A stretch of 64,000 nt of DNA from Variovorax sp. OV329 (GTDB lineage: Bacteria; Pseudomonadota; Gammaproteobacteria; Burkholderiales; Burkholderiaceae_C): assembly GCF_900114785.1 (NCBI RefSeq), contig NZ_FOUG01000024.1, forward strand, positions 1 to 64,000, given 5' to 3'. Position 1 is the first letter of the stretch, and the number at the start of each line of letters is the position of its first letter. Shown one piece after another: positions 8,347 to 19,125 of the stretch. Position numbers and translations under genes: made by a program. The notes beneath the pieces were generated by a model. The model was not told where the DNA came from and made no database searches. It worked only from the letters and a program-made list of their open reading frames with translations.

Positions 8347-8694
8347 TCAGGAAATGAAGCGAGGGGGACGCTCGATGCCGTCGAGAAGAGGTGGGCGCGG
8401 AACCGGTACGGCCGGGGTATGCGGGCGCATCGACTGCGTCTGGATCAGCTGGATGTGGTGATCGCCCACCAGGCCCGTGGGTTGGACCTGGTTGTCTTGC
8501 GCGATGTACTCGAAGGACTCGGTCGATGCATCCTGCGAGACGGCGCCGTCACGAAGATGGTCCGCCTGTTGCGGCAACTGGAGGGGGGCTGTGCGACCGC
8601 GCAGATCTGCCTGGATCATGGCTTGGATGTGCGCAGCGCTGCCCGCAAGAAACACAGCGATCATCATCCAGGCAAACAGGAGTCGGCGGGGCAC
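8347..8694 (-). CDS. Small secreted protein of unknown function
   Basis: The 115-residue frame starts with GTG and a convincing signal peptide (LLFAWMMIAVFLAGSAAHIQA). A polar, proline-rich mature part rich in Gln, Asp and His follows. No family is recognised and no clear SD is visible. The signal peptide and the lack of a competing frame support a real gene. It could be a periplasmic accessory protein, but nothing around it gives a role. Confidence 0.5.
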   Translation of the reverse strand: MPRRLLFAWMMIAVFLAGSAAHIQAMIQADLRGRTAPLQLPQQADHLRDGAVSQDASTESFEYIAQDNQVQPTGLVGDHHIQLIQTQSMRPHTPAVPVPRPPLLDGIERPPRFIS

Positions 8695-8805
8695 GCGAGC
8701 AGTCTAGCAGGGCCCCTTTCTGCGAAGCGCTTTTCGGGCAGGTGGCTGCGAAGGACGGCGTCCGCGGGTGTTGTAGGCCGCAACTGACGAGCCGGGCGCA
8801 GGGAC

Positions 8806-9723
8806 TCAGCGCGCGGTGGCCGCCTCGAAGTGCGCCTTGGCATGGCGCTGGATGCAGGCGACGAACTGCTCTGCGGCCGGCGTGAGTGGGCGCCCGCGCC
8901 TTCGCACCACGCACACGCGCATCTCGGGCAGGGGCTCGTCGACGTCCACGCGCACGATGCCGTGGCGCTTGAAGGCCAGGTCTGCCAGGGGTTCGACGAA
9001 CAGGCCCACCAGGTCCATCTGCCCCACCAGCGCCAGGGCCACGGTGACCGATTGCCCCAGTACCACGCGGGTGGACGGCGGCAGGGCCAGCGGCGCGATC
9101 AGCGTGCTCGACATGGCATCGGCCTCCGCACCCCCGTCCCCGGGCAGCACCCATTCCGCGGCGCGCAGGCCTTCCAGCGAGCGAACGTGCCTCAGCGGAT
9201 GCCGCGTGCGCATGCCCACGACCAGGCGCACCGGGAACAGCTCGGTGCTCTCGAAGTCCGGCCCGAGCGAGCCGGGCTGCACGTGGATCACGGCGAAGTC
9301 GATCCGTCCCTCGTGCAGCAGCTTGAGCATCTCCGGCAGCACCGCCTCGTTGAAGTGCACGTCGACCGAAGGCTGGCGCGCATGGAATTCCTTGAACACC
9401 GGCGGCAGCAGCGTCAGCGCGAAGGAGGTACTGACGGCCAGCGACACGCGGCCCTGCAGGCCGTCGCGCAGTTGCGCCACCTCGTCACGGGCGCGGCGCA
9501 TGTCCTCCAGCAGCTGCCGCGCACGGGGCGCGAAGGCGGCGCCGTACTCGGTGAGGCGCACGCCCTTCACGCTGCGCTCGACCAGCGGCACGCCGAGTTC
9601 GCGCTCCAGCTCTCGCACGATCTTGGTCACCGCGGGCTGCGACACGCCCAGCTGGCGTGCCGCGCCGCGGATGCTCTGGTGGCTGGCGACAGCGACGAAG
9701 GCCTGCAGCTGGTTGGGCTTCAT
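8806..9723 (-). CDS. LysR-family transcriptional regulator
   Basis: The 305-residue protein opens with the LysR winged helix-turn-helix (LQAFVAVASHQSIRGAARQLGVSQPAVTKIV, about residues 5-35). The effector-binding domain follows, with the usual LRDGLQGRVSLAVS entry into its first strand. It is divergent from the transporter/peptidase operon. A 17-bp perfect palindrome (9736-9752) sits 13 bp before its start, so it probably represses itself and controls the neighbouring MFS gene in response to a pathway ligand. The ligand is unknown. Confidence 0.9.
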   Translation of the reverse strand: MKPNQLQAFVAVASHQSIRGAARQLGVSQPAVTKIVRELERELGVPLVERSVKGVRLTEYGAAFAPRARQLLEDMRRARDEVAQLRDGLQGRVSLAVSTSFALTLLPPVFKEFHARQPSVDVHFNEAVLPEMLKLLHEGRIDFAVIHVQPGSLGPDFESTELFPVRLVVGMRTRHPLRHVRSLEGLRAAEWVLPGDGGAEADAMSSTLIAPLALPPSTRVVLGQSVTVALALVGQMDLVGLFVEPLADLAFKRHGIVRVDVDEPLPEMRVCVVRRRGRPLTPAAEQFVACIQRHAKAHFEAATAR

Positions 9724-9735
9724 GGTGGGCGGGAT

Positions 9736-9752
9736 GATAACGAGGGGTTATC
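9736..9752. promoter_or_regulatory. LysR-type operator palindrome
   Basis: GATAAC-GAGGG-GTTATC is a perfect inverted repeat with 6-bp arms and 5-bp spacer. It contains the T-N11-A core expected of LysR-family sites. It lies between the divergent LysR gene and the MFS transporter gene. Assignment to this regulator is inferred from position. Confidence 0.6.
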
Positions 9753-9875
9753 TCCTGATGCACATTTTTGTCTTTTCGCTGATAGCGCGGCCGCCTACCA
9801 TGCCGGCGCGACTTCGCCGTGAAAGCAAGTGCCGGCGAGGCCCGAGGCACCTCCAACACCAAAGAGCCCATCCCG

Positions 9876-11177
9876 ATGACCGTTTCTCCCGCACGCCGGC
9901 CGGGCAGCCGCCGGCAGACCATCGTCGCCACCACCATCGGCAACGCCCTCGAGTTCTTCGACTTCACCGTCTACGGCTTCCTGGCCGTGCTGATCGGCAA
10001 GCTCTTCTTCCCCACCTTCAGCGAGTTCGGCCAATTGCTGGTGGCGGTGGCGACCTTCGGCGTGGGCTTCATCATGCGGCCGCTGGGCGGCATCGTGATC
10101 GGCGCCTATGCCGACCGCTCGGGCCGCAAGAAGGCGATGACGCTCACCATCTTCCTCATGGCGCTGGGCTGCGCCATGATCGGCCTGACGCCGACCTACG
10201 CGCAGATCGGCGTCGCGGCGCCGATCATCATCGTGCTGGCCCGCCTCATCCAGGGCTTCTCGGCCGGCGGCGAGGTCGGGGCCTCCACCACGCTCCTGGT
10301 GGAGCACGCCACGCCTGCCAACCGCGCCTACATGGCCAGCTGGCAGTTCGCCAGCCAGGGCCTGGGCATCCTGATGGGCGCGGTGCTGGTGGGCGCGCTC
10401 ACCGCGACGCTGGCGCCCGCGTCGATGGAAAGCTGGGGCTGGCGCCTGCCCTTCCTGCTGGGCATGGTGATCGCGCCGGTGGGCATGTACATCCGCCGCC
10501 ACCTCGAGGAATCGCTGGACGAGGCCTCCAGCGCACCGCGGCCCGAGAAGAGCCGCCTGGCCGAGGTGCTCAGCGAGCACGGCGGCACGGTGCTCGCAGC
10601 CATCCTCACCATCAGCGGCGGCACCGTCGCGGCCTACGTGGTGACCTTCTACATGCCCACCTACGCCATTCGCGAGCTCGGCCTGCCGCCGCTGGCGGGA
10701 TTGATCGGCGCTGTCCTCACCGGCCTGCTGTCTTTCGTGCTGGCGCCCTTCGTGGGCCTGATGGCGGACCGCTGGGGCCGCAAGCGCCTGATCGTGTGGA
10801 GCCGCCTGGCGATGGGGGTGCTGATCTATCCCTGCTTCCTGTGGCTGAACGCCGCGCCCTCGCTGGGCGTGCTGTGCACGGTGGTCGTCATCCTCACCAT
10901 CGGCCTGGTGGTGCAGACCGTGCCGGGCCTGACCATGCTGCCCGAGATGTTCCCCAAGCGCGTGCGCGCCAGCGGCATGTCGCTGGTCTACAGCGTGGGC
11001 GTGGCGCTCTTCGGCGGCTTCTCGCCCTTCATCAGCACCTGGCTGGTCAACGCCAGCGGCCACAAGCTGGCGCCGGCCTGGTACCTGCTCATCATGACGC
11101 TGCTGTCGCTGGTCGGCCTGATCTGGCTGAAGGACCACACCGGCCGCGACATCGATGCCGTGCCAGCCGCGGCCTGA
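9876..11177 (+). CDS. MFS transporter of the metabolite:proton symporter (MHS) type
   Basis: The 433-residue inner-membrane protein shows the MHS-subfamily first helix (GNALEFFDFTVYG, near residue 22). The MFS motif A, GAYADRSGRKKAM, lies between helices 2 and 3, and a second copy (MADRWGRKRL) follows helix 8. About twelve helices are visible. Family members import organic acids, betaines or similar solutes with protons. The ATG at 9876 is chosen because the family begins just before the first helix; an in-frame GTG at 9819 would add an unrelated polar leader. The next gene begins 25 bp downstream, so substrate uptake and hydrolysis by that peptidase are probably linked. Confidence 0.85.
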   Translation: MTVSPARRPGSRRQTIVATTIGNALEFFDFTVYGFLAVLIGKLFFPTFSEFGQLLVAVATFGVGFIMRPLGGIVIGAYADRSGRKKAMTLTIFLMALGCAMIGLTPTYAQIGVAAPIIIVLARLIQGFSAGGEVGASTTLLVEHATPANRAYMASWQFASQGLGILMGAVLVGALTATLAPASMESWGWRLPFLLGMVIAPVGMYIRRHLEESLDEASSAPRPEKSRLAEVLSEHGGTVLAAILTISGGTVAAYVVTFYMPTYAIRELGLPPLAGLIGAVLTGLLSFVLAPFVGLMADRWGRKRLIVWSRLAMGVLIYPCFLWLNAAPSLGVLCTVVVILTIGLVVQTVPGLTMLPEMFPKRVRASGMSLVYSVGVALFGGFSPFISTWLVNASGHKLAPAWYLLIMTLLSLVGLIWLKDHTGRDIDAVPAAA

Positions 11178-11202
11178 AATCACCTGGAGCCATCGGAACC
11201 CC

Positions 11203-12297
11203 ATGACGAATTCCCAAGCCATTTCGCGTTGCTTCTCCGGCACCTATGCCGAGGCGCGCGGCAAGTTCCTGGATGCGGCCGCTGCTCGTGATGCCCGGGT
11301 GCAGAGCTTCGAGCTGCCCGGCCTGCGCGGTGCCCTGGGCGAGACGCTGGCCATGGACGTGGCCCGCCTGGGCCCGGCCGACGCGAAGCGCCTGCTCGTC
11401 GTCAGCTCCGGCACGCACGGCCCGGAGGGCTTCTGCGGATCGGGCTGCCAGGTGGCGCTGCTGAACGACGACGAACTGCTGGGCCGCCTGGCCGACGCGA
11501 AGCTGGGCCTGCTGCTGATCCACGCGGTGAACCCTCACGGCTTCTCGCACCTGCGCCGCACCAACGAGGACAACATCGACCTCAACCGCAACCACGTGGA
11601 CTTCGGCAAGGCGCTGCCGCTCAACCCCGCCTATGCCGAGGTCGACCCGCTGGTGCTGCCGGCCACCTGGCCGCCGACGGAGGCCGACAATGCGGCGCTG
11701 GCCGCCTACATCGGCAAGCACGGCGAGGCCACCTACCGCGCCAACGTGACCCGCGGGCAGTACGTGGTGCCCGACGGGGTCTTCTACGGCGGCGCGGCGC
11801 CCAGCTGGAGCAACCGCACCGTGCGCGCCATCCTGCGCGAGCATGCGGCCGAGGCGACGCACATCGGCTGGATCGACGTGCACACGGGCCTGGGCCCCTA
11901 CGGCCACGGCGAGAAGATCTACCCCGGCCGCCCCGAGGGCCTGGCACGTGCGCGCGCCTGGTGGGGCGCGGACGTGTTCGCGCCCTTCGAGGGCACCTCC
12001 GCATCGGCCGACGTGTCGGGCCCGGTGGTGTCCACCGTGTACGACGAATGCCCGGACGCCGCCGTGGCCCTGATGGGCCTGGAGTTCGGCACGCTGCCCA
12101 GCATGGAAGTGCTGCAGCGCCTGCGCGCCGACCATTGGCTGAACCGACACCCCGAGGCATCGCAGGCGCAGCGCCGCGCCATCCGGCAAGGGCTGCGCGA
12201 GGCCTTCTATTGCGACGAGGACACCTGGAAGGGCATGATCGTCGGCCAGTCGCGCGTCGTGTTGCTGCAAACCACCCAGGGGCTGCGCGCGGCCTGA
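11203..12297 (+). CDS. DUF2817 / M14-like zinc carboxypeptidase-family protein
   Basis: The 364-residue protein has the zinc-ligand motif SSGTHGPEGFCGS (His-x-x-Glu) near residue 70. A substrate-contact segment, NEDNIDLNRNHVDF, and a second conserved His in GWIDVHTGLGPYG (third zinc ligand) follow. These are signatures of DUF2817 within the carboxypeptidase A superfamily. It has no signal peptide, so it acts in the cytoplasm, probably trimming a peptide or acylated amino-acid-like compound imported by the adjacent transporter. The ATG at 11203 lies after CTGGAG. Substrate inference rests on gene order alone. Confidence 0.8.
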   Translation: MTNSQAISRCFSGTYAEARGKFLDAAAARDARVQSFELPGLRGALGETLAMDVARLGPADAKRLLVVSSGTHGPEGFCGSGCQVALLNDDELLGRLADAKLGLLLIHAVNPHGFSHLRRTNEDNIDLNRNHVDFGKALPLNPAYAEVDPLVLPATWPPTEADNAALAAYIGKHGEATYRANVTRGQYVVPDGVFYGGAAPSWSNRTVRAILREHAAEATHIGWIDVHTGLGPYGHGEKIYPGRPEGLARARAWWGADVFAPFEGTSASADVSGPVVSTVYDECPDAAVALMGLEFGTLPSMEVLQRLRADHWLNRHPEASQAQRRAIRQGLREAFYCDEDTWKGMIVGQSRVVLLQTTQGLRAA

Positions 12298-12374
12298 GCC
12301 CCCGGGGCGGCGCACCACTTCGGCGCCTTCGGAGGGCGCCCGATCGGCACGCACATTGCTTCGACCCTCCGCCC

Positions 12375-12860
12375 ATGGACCCACTGCTCATTCTTGCTGC
12401 CGCGCTTCCCGAATGCCGCCTGTCTGCGGGTGAGGCGGTGGTGCGCGAGGGCGAGTCGGGCAGCGGGCTCTGGATCCTTTCATCGGGCGCCCTGAAGGTC
12501 GTCAAGGCCGGGACCGAGATCAACACCATCACCCGTCCCGGTGCGGCGGTCGGCGAGATATCGCTCCTGCTCGATGCGCCCTACAGCGCCACCGTGGTGG
12601 CCAGCGAGCCCACGGTGCTGCGCTACGCGGCCGACGGGCGCGCCTTCCTGGCCAGCGATCCGCGCATCACGCAGCTCATCGCCGTCGGCCTGGCCGAGCG
12701 GCTGCACTTTGTCACCACCTACCTGGCGGACCTCGTCCGCCAGTACCGCGACGCGTCGCCGGGCCTGGCCATGGTCGGCGAGGTGCTCGGCCAGCTGGCG
12801 CACCACCAGCGCCCGGCAGCGTGGCCCGGCTCGGTGCGCGAGCCCGATCCCGACTACTGA
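12375..12860 (+). CDS. Cyclic-nucleotide-binding-domain protein
   Basis: The 161-residue protein is mostly one CNB (Crp-type) domain: RLSAGEAVVREGESGSGLWILSSG, then PGAAVGEISLLLDAPYSATVVA, the phosphate-binding cassette region. There is no helix-turn-helix at the C-terminus; instead it ends in a helical stretch and an acidic PDPDY tail. The canonical Arg of the cassette is replaced (LLLDAPYSATV), so true cAMP binding is uncertain. Such stand-alone CNB proteins are regulatory adaptors. It lies 78 bp after the peptidase gene on the same strand. Confidence 0.75.
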   Translation: MDPLLILAAALPECRLSAGEAVVREGESGSGLWILSSGALKVVKAGTEINTITRPGAAVGEISLLLDAPYSATVVASEPTVLRYAADGRAFLASDPRITQLIAVGLAERLHFVTTYLADLVRQYRDASPGLAMVGEVLGQLAHHQRPAAWPGSVREPDPDY

Positions 12861-12882
12861 ACCCGTCGCCGCCTGGAGTTGC

Positions 12883-13647
12883 TCAGAACACGGAGCGCGC
12901 CGGTGCGTGCGCTGCATCCAGCGCCACGGACTCCTCTCCCATCATCGAATACCAGGTGGCCGCCCCGGCTGCGAGATCGATCACGATGTGCGCCGGCACC
13001 GGCCCGATCTGCCGGCCCGCATTGAAGACCCAGGTGCCGCCGATGCGGTCGGCCCAGGCGCCGGCGGGCTTGAAGGGCGGTTCGTGCACATGGCCGGCCA
13101 GGACGAAATCCGGCTGGAATGTTGCGATCCAGCCGGCCAGGTCGGCGTCGCCGTAGTGGCGCCTGCCGTTCCAGCAGGTGGGCGAGCCCATGGGCGGCCA
13201 GTGGTAGACCCAGGCCCAGCAGGCCGGTCGGCGGTCTGCGTCGGCGGCCAGCAGGCGCTCGACCTCCTCGCGGCCTGCGGGGCCGTCCCACCAGGGGCAG
13301 ATGGTGACGAGGGTGTCGTCGCCGGCCTGCGCGTGAAGGTGCAGCGAATCGCCGTCGGTGGCCACGCCCGGCCGGCGGCTGTCGGGCAGCCACAGCGCGG
13401 CGCGCTCGCCGTGCCGGTCGCTTCCGGTCAGGTCATGGTTGCCGGACGCCAGCACCAGGGACCGGCCCGGCTTCATCAGCGAGAAGTAGCGCAGCAGCAC
13501 CAGCGACTGGGTGCCCAGCGGGACGGGCGAGCTCACGTCCAGGTGGTCGCCGGCAATCACCACCAGGTCGAAGGAGGGTGCGCAATGCACCACCCAGTCG
13601 AGCTGTGGCAGCGTGTAGTGCAGGTCGGAGACGAGGAGGATGCGCAC
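12883..13647 (-). CDS. Calcineurin-like metallophosphoesterase
   Basis: The 254-residue protein carries the five-block metallophosphoesterase signature: SDLHY (Asp-x-His) at residues 6-10, AGDHLD, SGNHDLTG, YHWPP, and GHVHEPPF. These residues bind the two metal ions. The likely start is the GTG at 13647 just ahead of the first block; no nearby ATG exists. It has no signal peptide. It is convergent with the CNB gene and follows gcvP on the same strand after 59 bp. The substrate (phosphodiester, nucleotide or phosphoprotein) is not determinable. Confidence 0.85.
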   Translation of the reverse strand: MRILLVSDLHYTLPQLDWVVHCAPSFDLVVIAGDHLDVSSPVPLGTQSLVLLRYFSLMKPGRSLVLASGNHDLTGSDRHGERAALWLPDSRRPGVATDGDSLHLHAQAGDDTLVTICPWWDGPAGREEVERLLAADADRRPACWAWVYHWPPMGSPTCWNGRRHYGDADLAGWIATFQPDFVLAGHVHEPPFKPAGAWADRIGGTWVFNAGRQIGPVPAHIVIDLAAGAATWYSMMGEESVALDAAHAPARSVF

Positions 13648-13706
13648 CCCGAGGACGCAGCAATATCCTTGCCTGCCACCCTTCGCGGGCGGCACCTGCC
13701 GGCGCG

Positions 13707-16646
<2,940 letters not shown>

Positions 16647-16695
16647 GGCAGGCAGGCAGGTGTGACAGCAATGGAAAAGGGAGCAGGGGCGGCGC

Positions 16696-17067
16696 TCAGG
16701 CGTCGGCGGAGAATTTCTCGTAGCTGGTGGCGTCCATCAGCGGGTCGAGCTGGCTGGCGTCGGCCAGCTTGATCTTGAAGAACCAGCCGCCGGCCATCGG
16801 GTCGCTGTTCGCCAGCGAGGGATCGGCGCGCAGCGCCTCGTTCACCTCTGTGACTTCACCCGCGACGGGCATGTACACGTCGGCGGCGGCCTTCACCGAC
16901 TCGACCACGCCGGCCACCTCGCCCTGGGCATAGCCCTGGCCGACTTCCGGCAGGTCGACGAAGACCACGTCGCCCAGCGCGTCCTGCGCATGCTGGGTGA
17001 TGCCCACGGTGGCGATGCCGCCATCGACGGCAACCCATTCGTGGTCCTTGGTGTACTTGAGGCTCAT
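16696..17067 (-). CDS. gcvH: Glycine cleavage system H protein
   Basis: The 123-residue lipoyl carrier shuttles the methylamine group from GcvP to GcvT. The lipoylation site is the Lys of [12 protein letters not shown]. The N-terminus YTKDHEWV and the C-terminal WFFKI segment are standard. The ATG at 17067 follows GGAG. It lies 55 bp after gcvT; that spacer is a run of pyrimidines on the coding strand. Confidence 0.97.
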   Translation of the reverse strand: MSLKYTKDHEWVAVDGGIATVGITQHAQDALGDVVFVDLPEVGQGYAQGEVAGVVESVKAAADVYMPVAGEVTEVNEALRADPSLANSDPMAGGWFFKIKLADASQLDPLMDATSYEKFSADA

Positions 17068-17122
17068 GGTTGGCTCCGTGAAAGAAGTCGAAGTTGAAGA
17101 AGATGAAGAAGAGAGAGGGAAT

Positions 17123-18328
17123 CTATCCGCGGTAGTAGCGGGTGGGAACGAAGGGCAGGGTGCTCACTTCCATCGGCACGGGCTTGCCGCGCACGATGGC
17201 CTGCACCCGGGTGCCCGGTTCGGAGAATGCCGTGGCGACGTAGCCCATGGCAATGGGCCGATCGGCGGTGGGGCCCAGAAGGCCGCTGGTCACCTGGCCG
17301 ATGGGCTGGCCTTCGAAGGATTGCAGCTCGCAGCCTTCGCGCACCGGCACGCGGTCCAGCGCGACCAGGCCGACGCGGCGGCGCTTGAGCACCTGCTGGT
17401 CGACGTGGCCGGCCAGGTCGGCCGCCACAGCGAGTTGCGCAAGGATGGTGCCCGCGCCCGGGAAGCCGCCTTCGCGCGCACCGCCCTGGCGGCGCACCTT
17501 CTGGATCGCCCAGTTGAGCGAGGCTTCCACCGGCGTGGTGCGGGTGTCGATGTCGTTGCCGTACAGGCACAGGCCGGCTTCCAGGCGCAGCGAATTGCGC
17601 GCGCCCAGGCCGACGGGCTTGACCTCGGGCTCGGCCAGCAGCAGGCGGGCCAGCGCCTCGGCCTGGTCGGCGGCCACCGAGATCTCGAAGCCGTCTTCTC
17701 CGGTGTAGCCGCTGCGGGTGACGAAGGCCGGGATGCCGCCGATCTGCACCGCGCCGCCGGTCATGAACACGAAGCGCTCGATGCCGGGCGACAGTCGGGC
17801 CAGCACCGAAGCGGCCTGCGGGCCCTGCAGCGCCAGCAGCGCCTGCTCGGGCAGGGGCACGACCTTGCAGCGCTGGCCGATGCGCTCGCGGATGTAGGCC
17901 AGGTCGGCCGCCTTGCAGGCGCCGTTGACGATCACGAAGAGGGAGTCGTTCCCCTCGTTGAAGAACATCAGGTCGTCGAGGATGCCGCCCTCGTCGTCGA
18001 GCAGCAGGCCGTAGCGCTGCTTGCCGGGCGCCAGGCCGATCACGTCCACCGGCATGATGCTTTCGAAGGCGGCGGCGGCGTCGGGGCCCTGCAGGCGCAG
18101 CTGGCCCATGTGGGAGATGTCGAAGAGGCCGGCGGCCTCGCGGGTGTGCTTGTGCTCGGCCATCAGGCCGGCGGGGTACTGCACCGGCATGGAATAGCCG
18201 GCGAAGGGAACCATGCGCCCACCGAGCTCCAGGTGCAGGGCGTGCAGGGGCGTCTTCAGCAGGTCGTCGGATGCGGCGGTCAAGGCGCTTCTCCAAAAGG
18301 GGCAGTCGAATTCCATGGCTTGCGCCAT
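17123..18328 (-). CDS. gcvT: Glycine cleavage system T protein (aminomethyltransferase)
   Basis: The 401-residue T protein moves the one-carbon unit to tetrahydrofolate and releases ammonia. Diagnostic segments are TPLHALHLELGGRMVPFAGY, GLFDISHMGQ, and GYTGEDGFEI. The start at 18328 (MAQAMEFD) has AGGGG 6 nt upstream and begins just 12 nt after the second glycine aptamer. A second Met lies four codons in, and a TTG nearer the conserved N-terminus is possible, so the first 20 or so residues are uncertain. It is the first gene of the gcvT-gcvH-gcvP operon. Confidence 0.97.
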   Translation of the reverse strand: MAQAMEFDCPFWRSALTAASDDLLKTPLHALHLELGGRMVPFAGYSMPVQYPAGLMAEHKHTREAAGLFDISHMGQLRLQGPDAAAAFESIMPVDVIGLAPGKQRYGLLLDDEGGILDDLMFFNEGNDSLFVIVNGACKAADLAYIRERIGQRCKVVPLPEQALLALQGPQAASVLARLSPGIERFVFMTGGAVQIGGIPAFVTRSGYTGEDGFEISVAADQAEALARLLLAEPEVKPVGLGARNSLRLEAGLCLYGNDIDTRTTPVEASLNWAIQKVRRQGGAREGGFPGAGTILAQLAVAADLAGHVDQQVLKRRRVGLVALDRVPVREGCELQSFEGQPIGQVTSGLLGPTADRPIAMGYVATAFSEPGTRVQAIVRGKPVPMEVSTLPFVPTRYYRG

Positions 18329-18340
18329 GGGCCACCCCTG

Positions 18341-18555
18341 CTGTCCGCTTTACCTGAGAGATTCGCCCCACGATCGGGGTTTGCTCCTTCGGTGGGTGCC
18401 ACGCTCACGAAGGGCGCCGCACCTCTCTCCAGCCGGGAAACGCCTTGCAAGAAAGCAGGGCGCCTTGTCAGTCCTTTTGCCTGAGCGTTCGGGCCGCGTG
18501 ATCGCGGTCCTGCGCCTTCGGCGGCCTCGTCTGGCGAGGCTCTCTCCTGACCGCT
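18341..18555 (-). promoter_or_regulatory. Tandem glycine riboswitch upstream of gcvT
   Basis: Read on the minus strand there are two gcvT-motif aptamers in series. Aptamer 1 (about 18555-18468) opens with GGAGAGAGCC, has the core GCCGAAGGCGCA and closes with CTCAGGCAAAAGGAC. Aptamer 2 (about 18432-18341) opens with GGAGAGAGG, has CACCGAAGGAGCAA and closes with CTCTCAGGTAAAGCGGACAG. These are the conserved glycine-binding cores. The SD of gcvT follows immediately, so control of translation start is likely: glycine would switch the operon on. Confidence 0.95.
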
Positions 18556-18619
18556 GGAGTGTAAGGGATGCACGGGCCGACTATGCTGGCGCCACGGCCA
18601 CTTCCGCAAAGAGCCCGCC

Positions 18620-19108
18620 ATGGCGCAAGCACCGATCACGGACATGAATCCCACGGTCGCCGAGATGGAGGCGCGCGTCGCGCGTTTCCGTCGGTTGCAG
18701 CCGACCGCCGACTACGTGGACGCGGCCTTGCCCGGCTGCGAGCGCAGCACCTACCGGGTGCTGGGCGTGCCGCCCGGCGCGCCGCTGGCGGCCGAGGGCT
18801 TCCACCTGAACTTCGTGTGCTGCGGGCCGGGCAAGTCGGCGCCGCTGCACAACCACCTCACGCAGGAAGTCTTCGTGGCGCTCAGCGGCCTGTGGGAGGT
18901 GTTCTGGGGCCCCGAGGGCGAGCGCAAGGTGGTGCTGGAGCCCTGGGACACGATCAGCGTGCCGCCGGGCGTCTCGCGCGGTTTTCGCAACGCGGGCACC
19001 GAGGTCGCCTGCCTGATGGGCATGGCCAGCGGGCAGGACCCCGGGATGATCAACTGGCCGCCCTCGGTGCGCGAGGCCGCGGCGGCCGCGGGCGTCTCCC
19101 TGCCCTAG
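18620..19108 (+). CDS. Cupin-domain protein
   Basis: The 162-residue protein has one cupin barrel. Motif 1 is LHNHLTQEVFVALSG (His-x-His-x3-Glu-x6-Gly), and motif 2 lies around PPGVSRGFRNAG with an Asn in place of the usual second-motif His. Three of four metal ligands are therefore clear. It reads away from the glycine operon from a start 64 bp outside the riboswitch. The role is unknown; single cupins range from dioxygenases to sugar isomerases and ligand-binding proteins. Confidence 0.8.
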   Translation: MAQAPITDMNPTVAEMEARVARFRRLQPTADYVDAALPGCERSTYRVLGVPPGAPLAAEGFHLNFVCCGPGKSAPLHNHLTQEVFVALSGLWEVFWGPEGERKVVLEPWDTISVPPGVSRGFRNAGTEVACLMGMASGQDPGMINWPPSVREAAAAAGVSLP

Positions 19109-19125
19109 GCGCGCCGCGCGTCCCC

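Noticed and set aside
8816-11206. 796-codon plus-strand frame across the LysR gene and MFS gene
   Set aside because: It runs antisense through one strong gene and out of frame through another; composition is a shadow.
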